From the NCBI GenBank assembly GCA_021443285.1, contig JABUUG010000072.1:4702-13423 (forward strand): a stretch of DNA of 8,722 bases. The letters run 5' to 3'. This document shows positions 5,657 to 8,722 of the stretch, one piece after another. The DNA comes from Bacteroidaceae bacterium. Its GTDB lineage: Bacteria; Bacteroidota; Bacteroidia; Bacteroidales; Bacteroidaceae. Numbering within the stretch: position 1 is the stretch's first letter; each line of letters opens with the position of its first letter. The translations under genes and the position numbers were made by a program. The notes beneath the pieces are model-generated. The model made no database searches. It was not told the origin of the DNA and saw only the letters and a program-made list of their open reading frames with translations.

Positions 5657-8488
5657 TCAATTGTTAACTTTCTTCTCGGCTGTGCCGTCAGAGTAAACGA
5701 AAATCTTGATGCCATCACTGTTCTGCGATACCCTCTGTCCGGCGGTGTTGTAAACAGCTTTCAGGGTTTTTGCAGTGGAGACAGTGGCAGAGGTTACAGC
5801 AGTGGGATCGTAAGTAGTGGTAACCTCCGGTCCGAAGCCGCCTCTTGCGTTTGCCTTGCGCACCTTTATCTCACCCGTGGGCAGACTGCCCTTGTATATT
5901 TTCCCATCCACGAGATAGATGTTCCCGTCAAGAGTCTCGCCTTCAGCATATTGCACCTGAGCGGCAATCTGGTCAGGAGTCCATCCCGGGAACACCTTAT
6001 TCAGCTCGTACTCGGCAGCTTCTTCTGCAGTGAGTATTGTCTCGTATTTTTTATTGCCGGTAGAGTGTGTGAACTCAAGTACATTCGATGTAGGAGAAAT
6101 CACTGTACCATTGGTATCGCAAGTGTTATACTCCCTGAATTTGTCCGCAGCACAGTTCATACCAGCGGTGTTGAAGCGCGTCTCTATGAGCTTCTCCGGC
6201 TGATTGATTGTTGTGTTCAGCCACGCAAGACCTGAGTATGTACCCCATGACCTGCCAAGATTGAACTTGCTGCACAGGGTCTCGATTGTGCACCTGTTCA
6301 TCACATAGCCGAATTTCTTTCCCCCGTTTGGAGCAGCAACAGTAGCATCTTTTATTGCCTCGTTGACAAACTTCACGTGGTTGAAATAGACATCACCACC
6401 ACCGCATACATAATCTACAACCCCATGAATCTCACCGTCTTCAAAGTAGAAATATCCGCTATTGTTGTTGCTGTAGTACGTGTCCTGATATGATTCAAGA
6501 CTGACATTCTTGCAAATGGTGTTTGTGCCGCAGTCCTGCAGCGTTACACCACGGCCTGTAGCACCCGTGAATGTCATGGCATTGCGCAGCGTGAGATCCT
6601 GCATATAGAGGTTCTCGCTTGAATTCTTGAGTGTGGCAGTCCGTTCAATACCTTCATTCTCTGCCAGAGGTGCATTGACAATGACAGTGCCTTCCCTTGA
6701 CTCGCCAATGATGGAAATGTTCTTGCCCGAAACGCCGGTGAGAACTGTTGTGCCGAGGTCGTATGTGCCGTTTGGCAGGAAAATCTTTGCACCCTCCTTT
6801 GAGGCAGCATCCTTCAGTGCAACGAGGAAACTCGAAACATCGCCGGCAGGAATGTTATAGTAGCCGGTCTGCTCATCATACTCCACAAATTCGACTACGT
6901 TCCAAACAGACACGCTATGTGTGTATGAACCTTCAGGAAATGTGATAGTCAGCCAGCCGGCATCGCCATCATACGGGAATGTATATTCTGCGCCATCGCC
7001 CGTAGCCTTAACCGGGAAGGTCGTTATAACCGTACCGTTTTCATCAGTAACCGTTGCCGTTGACTCTTTGGAATACTGACATTTTCCTACAGAGATATAA
7101 GCCTTGCCGGCAACATTCACCTTAATTGTGCCGCCCTTATCCACTATCCATCCATGTTCATTATAATATTTTCCATCAATGGTGATTGCCTCATGGTCTT
7201 CTGCATAGAAGTAAGGCTTCGTAAGGTCATAGTTGAAACGTGATGTGGATGTCGGCACCTCAATCTTAGTAGCGCGAGCATATAGTTTGAGGGCTTCCTG
7301 AAGAGTATATCCTTCGGGAATCTTCACAGCAGCCTCCTTGTCGGAATTAAACCAACCACGGAATGCCTGCCCTTCCTCAACCTTCACATCATCCTTACCA
7401 TATTTGTACGCAAGCGGACTGCCTCCAAGAATGGTTTCTGTACCGATCACCGAACCATCTGTATTAAAATATGTTACCTCCACCTCACTTATCGGCTCAC
7501 ATGCCTCAATGGTCAGCGATGGGCAGTATTGTGGAGTGATGATTGTCAGAGTAGCAGCCTCTTCCTTGTTATAATACCACGTGGTGGTAGTGGAGCAGTC
7601 TTTCTTACAGTCTATTGTGGCAAGCACCTCGTCGCCCTTCTTGACAGTTGCTCCGAAACCGTTGTACTGGCAGTTACCGAAGGTTATCTTAACGGGTCCG
7701 TCAACAGGAACGGTAACCGTAGATGAGTTGTAACCGTGCTGGTTATCATGCCACTCGCCTTCTACAGTGACTCCCTCAGGGAGTTTGCCGTCAGCGGGTT
7801 TTACAACGGTATAAGGGTTTGTCTGGAAGTTGATTGCAATGTCCTTGAAAGCACGCCCCTCTTCTGTACCATTCACCTTACCATTAATCTTTATGTTACC
7901 GATAGACATCTTCTTGTTGGCAGCATTTGTGATGTAGAAGCGGAGCGAGAACTCTCTGCCACCGGCAGCGGTAATTGACTCATTATGTGTGAGCGGAGCC
8001 TCCGGATTGACATTGCTGTTACGGCGAATCTGGGTCTTTGGAGAGTCGTAGAGTGTAACATCGCTCTCTGTTCCATCCACAGTGTATGACCATCCGAAGT
8101 AGGCATTGTCAGTACCTTCCTTTACGGCGTCGAACACAACGCTTGTCGGAGTGAATGTAAGGCCTTTCTTCACCTTCACCTTGTACTCTATCATCACTCC
8201 GGGATCAATGCCTGGATTAGAAGAGCATAGGTAGGTCATCAGTGAGGTAGTGGCTTCCGGGATAGTTGCAGAGTAGGATGTAGGACCAGAAACAGATAGG
8301 CTTGTGCCCACACTGAAACCTGTCTCAAGAAAGGCATTGGCAATGGCATCGCTGATTGAAGCGGCAGTTTCATTGCCGTTAGTCCATGTCAGCGTGCCTT
8401 CAACATTGTCGTAAGTGTCGGCAGCATTGGCAGTTGAGCTAATAAGCATAGCTGCCAGCGTAAGAAATAAAGTAAATGTTTTTTTCAT
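5657..8488 (-). CDS. Secreted multidomain pectin methylesterase (CE8 family)
   Basis: This 943-residue enzyme should remove methyl esters from plant homogalacturonan outside the cell, exposing it to pectate lyases. The signal peptide is residues 1-22 (ANA|AD). An N-terminal beta-rich region (about 23-206) follows. Two mutually similar beta modules (about 213-331 and 413-535, each with a G-x-CQY motif) flank an InlB/Flg_new-like repeat (about 333-408, GQAFRGWF). The catalytic beta-helix spans about 545-830: QDT at 668-670 (acid/base Asp669), GVVDYVCGGG at 689-698 (nucleophile Asp692) and LGRSW at 744-748 (Arg746, Trp748). Where plant enzymes have the QAVAL oxyanion glutamine, this one has RGVTL (Arg646); I believe such variants occur in Bacteroidetes CE8 proteins. 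The C-terminus (about 908-943, VYNTAGQRV to IKIFVYSDGT) resembles short modules of secreted Prevotella hydrolases, possibly linked to secretion or surface attachment. The start is the only ATG that gives the signal peptide; no Shine-Dalgarno sequence is seen. Its upstream region carries repeat copy 3. Confidence 0.93.
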   Translation of the reverse strand: MKKTFTLFLTLAAMLISSTANAADTYDNVEGTLTWTNGNETAASISDAIANAFLETGFSVGTSLSVSGPTSYSATIPEATTSLMTYLCSSNPGIDPGVMIEYKVKVKKGLTFTPTSVVFDAVKEGTDNAYFGWSYTVDGTESDVTLYDSPKTQIRRNSNVNPEAPLTHNESITAAGGREFSLRFYITNAANKKMSIGNIKINGKVNGTEEGRAFKDIAINFQTNPYTVVKPADGKLPEGVTVEGEWHDNQHGYNSSTVTVPVDGPVKITFGNCQYNGFGATVKKGDEVLATIDCKKDCSTTTTWYYNKEEAATLTIITPQYCPSLTIEACEPISEVEVTYFNTDGSVIGTETILGGSPLAYKYGKDDVKVEEGQAFRGWFNSDKEAAVKIPEGYTLQEALKLYARATKIEVPTSTSRFNYDLTKPYFYAEDHEAITIDGKYYNEHGWIVDKGGTIKVNVAGKAYISVGKCQYSKESTATVTDENGTVITTFPVKATGDGAEYTFPYDGDAGWLTITFPEGSYTHSVSVWNVVEFVEYDEQTGYYNIPAGDVSSFLVALKDAASKEGAKIFLPNGTYDLGTTVLTGVSGKNISIIGESREGTVIVNAPLAENEGIERTATLKNSSENLYMQDLTLRNAMTFTGATGRGVTLQDCGTNTICKNVSLESYQDTYYSNNNSGYFYFEDGEIHGVVDYVCGGGDVYFNHVKFVNEAIKDATVAAPNGGKKFGYVMNRCTIETLCSKFNLGRSWGTYSGLAWLNTTINQPEKLIETRFNTAGMNCAADKFREYNTCDTNGTVISPTSNVLEFTHSTGNKKYETILTAEEAAEYELNKVFPGWTPDQIAAQVQYAEGETLDGNIYLVDGKIYKGSLPTGEIKVRKANARGGFGPEVTTTYDPTAVTSATVSTAKTLKAVYNTAGQRVSQNSDGIKIFVYSDGTAEKKVNN

Positions 8489-8515
8489 AGGAATTTCATT
8501 TTATGTGTATCAAAG

Positions 8516-8722
8516 TGGAGGTAAAGGGAAGGGAAGATAAGGAGGAGTTAAAGGAAAGAGGAGTTAAAGAGGAGTTAAAGAGGAGTTAAAGTGGAGTTAA
8601 AGTGGAGTTAAAGTGGAGTTAAAGGGAAGATATGCGTTAAGTGAATGGAAGTGGAGTTAATGTGGGGTGGTAACTGGGGGGAGTGGAGTTAAAGTGACAA
8701 ATGACTTCTGCGCAAAAGGGTA
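8516..8722 (-). repeat. Compound intergenic repeat, copy 3 (inverted, cut by window end)
   Basis: On the plus strand, six 11-bp units run over 8558-8623: three of GAGGAGTTAAA followed by three of GTGGAGTTAAA. Further isolated GGAGTTAAA cores lie nearby (for example 8543-8551 and 8685-8693). The C-rich box appears on the minus strand at 8664-8681, and GTCATTTGTC, matching the right end of the core, at 8696-8705 on the minus strand. The outer border, TGGAGGTAAAGG (8516-8527), is identical to the border of copy 2. Relative to the pectinesterase this copy has the same sense as copy 1 has to the transporter: core, then TTTAACTCC units, then the gene. The far arm would lie beyond the window. The last 28 bases before the start codon (8489-8515) are AT-rich with no convincing promoter. 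Confidence 0.88.

Noticed and set aside
8489..8530. Bacteroidetes -33/-7 promoter just upstream of the pectinesterase (CACTTTG on the minus strand)
   Set aside because: TTTG is present, but the TA of TAnnTTTG and a TTG at the right distance upstream are missing, so it is not supported.

Overview
The window looks like a piece of a Bacteroidales chromosome, most likely Prevotella or a close relative. The reasons are: start codons without clear Shine-Dalgarno sequences; a secreted pectin methylesterase with Bacteroidetes-type core motifs and a short C-terminal module of the kind seen on secreted Prevotella hydrolases; and intergenic arrays of the short motif GGAGTTAAA. The genus is an inference from sequence style. 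No rRNA or tRNA, CRISPR array, transposase or complete insertion sequence was seen.

Layout. Positions 88-762 (+) encode a small exported protein I do not recognise. Positions 763-1130 are an intergenic repeat region: a long inverted array of 9-bp units, a 19-bp direct repeat, a conserved C-rich box and a leader stem-loop. Positions 1131-4118 (+) encode a 995-residue polar amino-acid ABC importer subunit that fuses several periplasmic substrate-binding domains to the permease. Overlapping it by 4 bases, 4115-5212 (+) encode the matching ATPase, which carries an unexpected C-terminal domain resembling an RsbW/SpoIIAB-type (GHKL) kinase fold. Positions 5213-5656 hold a second copy of the compound repeat, three near-perfect palindromes and a terminator-like hairpin. 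Positions 5657-8488 (-) encode a 943-residue secreted multidomain pectin methylesterase that converges on the transporter operon. Positions 8489-8722 hold a third, inverted copy of the compound repeat just upstream of the pectinesterase, cut by the window edge.

How the genes work together. The two transporter genes form one translationally coupled operon and should together make a GlnPQ-style importer, a dimer of permease plus ATPase with binding domains tethered to it. The binding domains are arranged half + full + full + half. The first full domain has lost both residues that normally grip an alpha-amino acid, while the two terminal halves between them keep both. The pectinesterase should act outside the cell on plant pectin and has no obvious functional link to the transporter.

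The most unusual content is threefold: the ABC ATPase fused to an RsbW-like domain, the split outer binding domain, and a dispersed repeat family. Two repeat copies lie directly 5' of genes in the same sense orientation, and the unit period changes from 9 to 11 bp between copies while the core stays the same.
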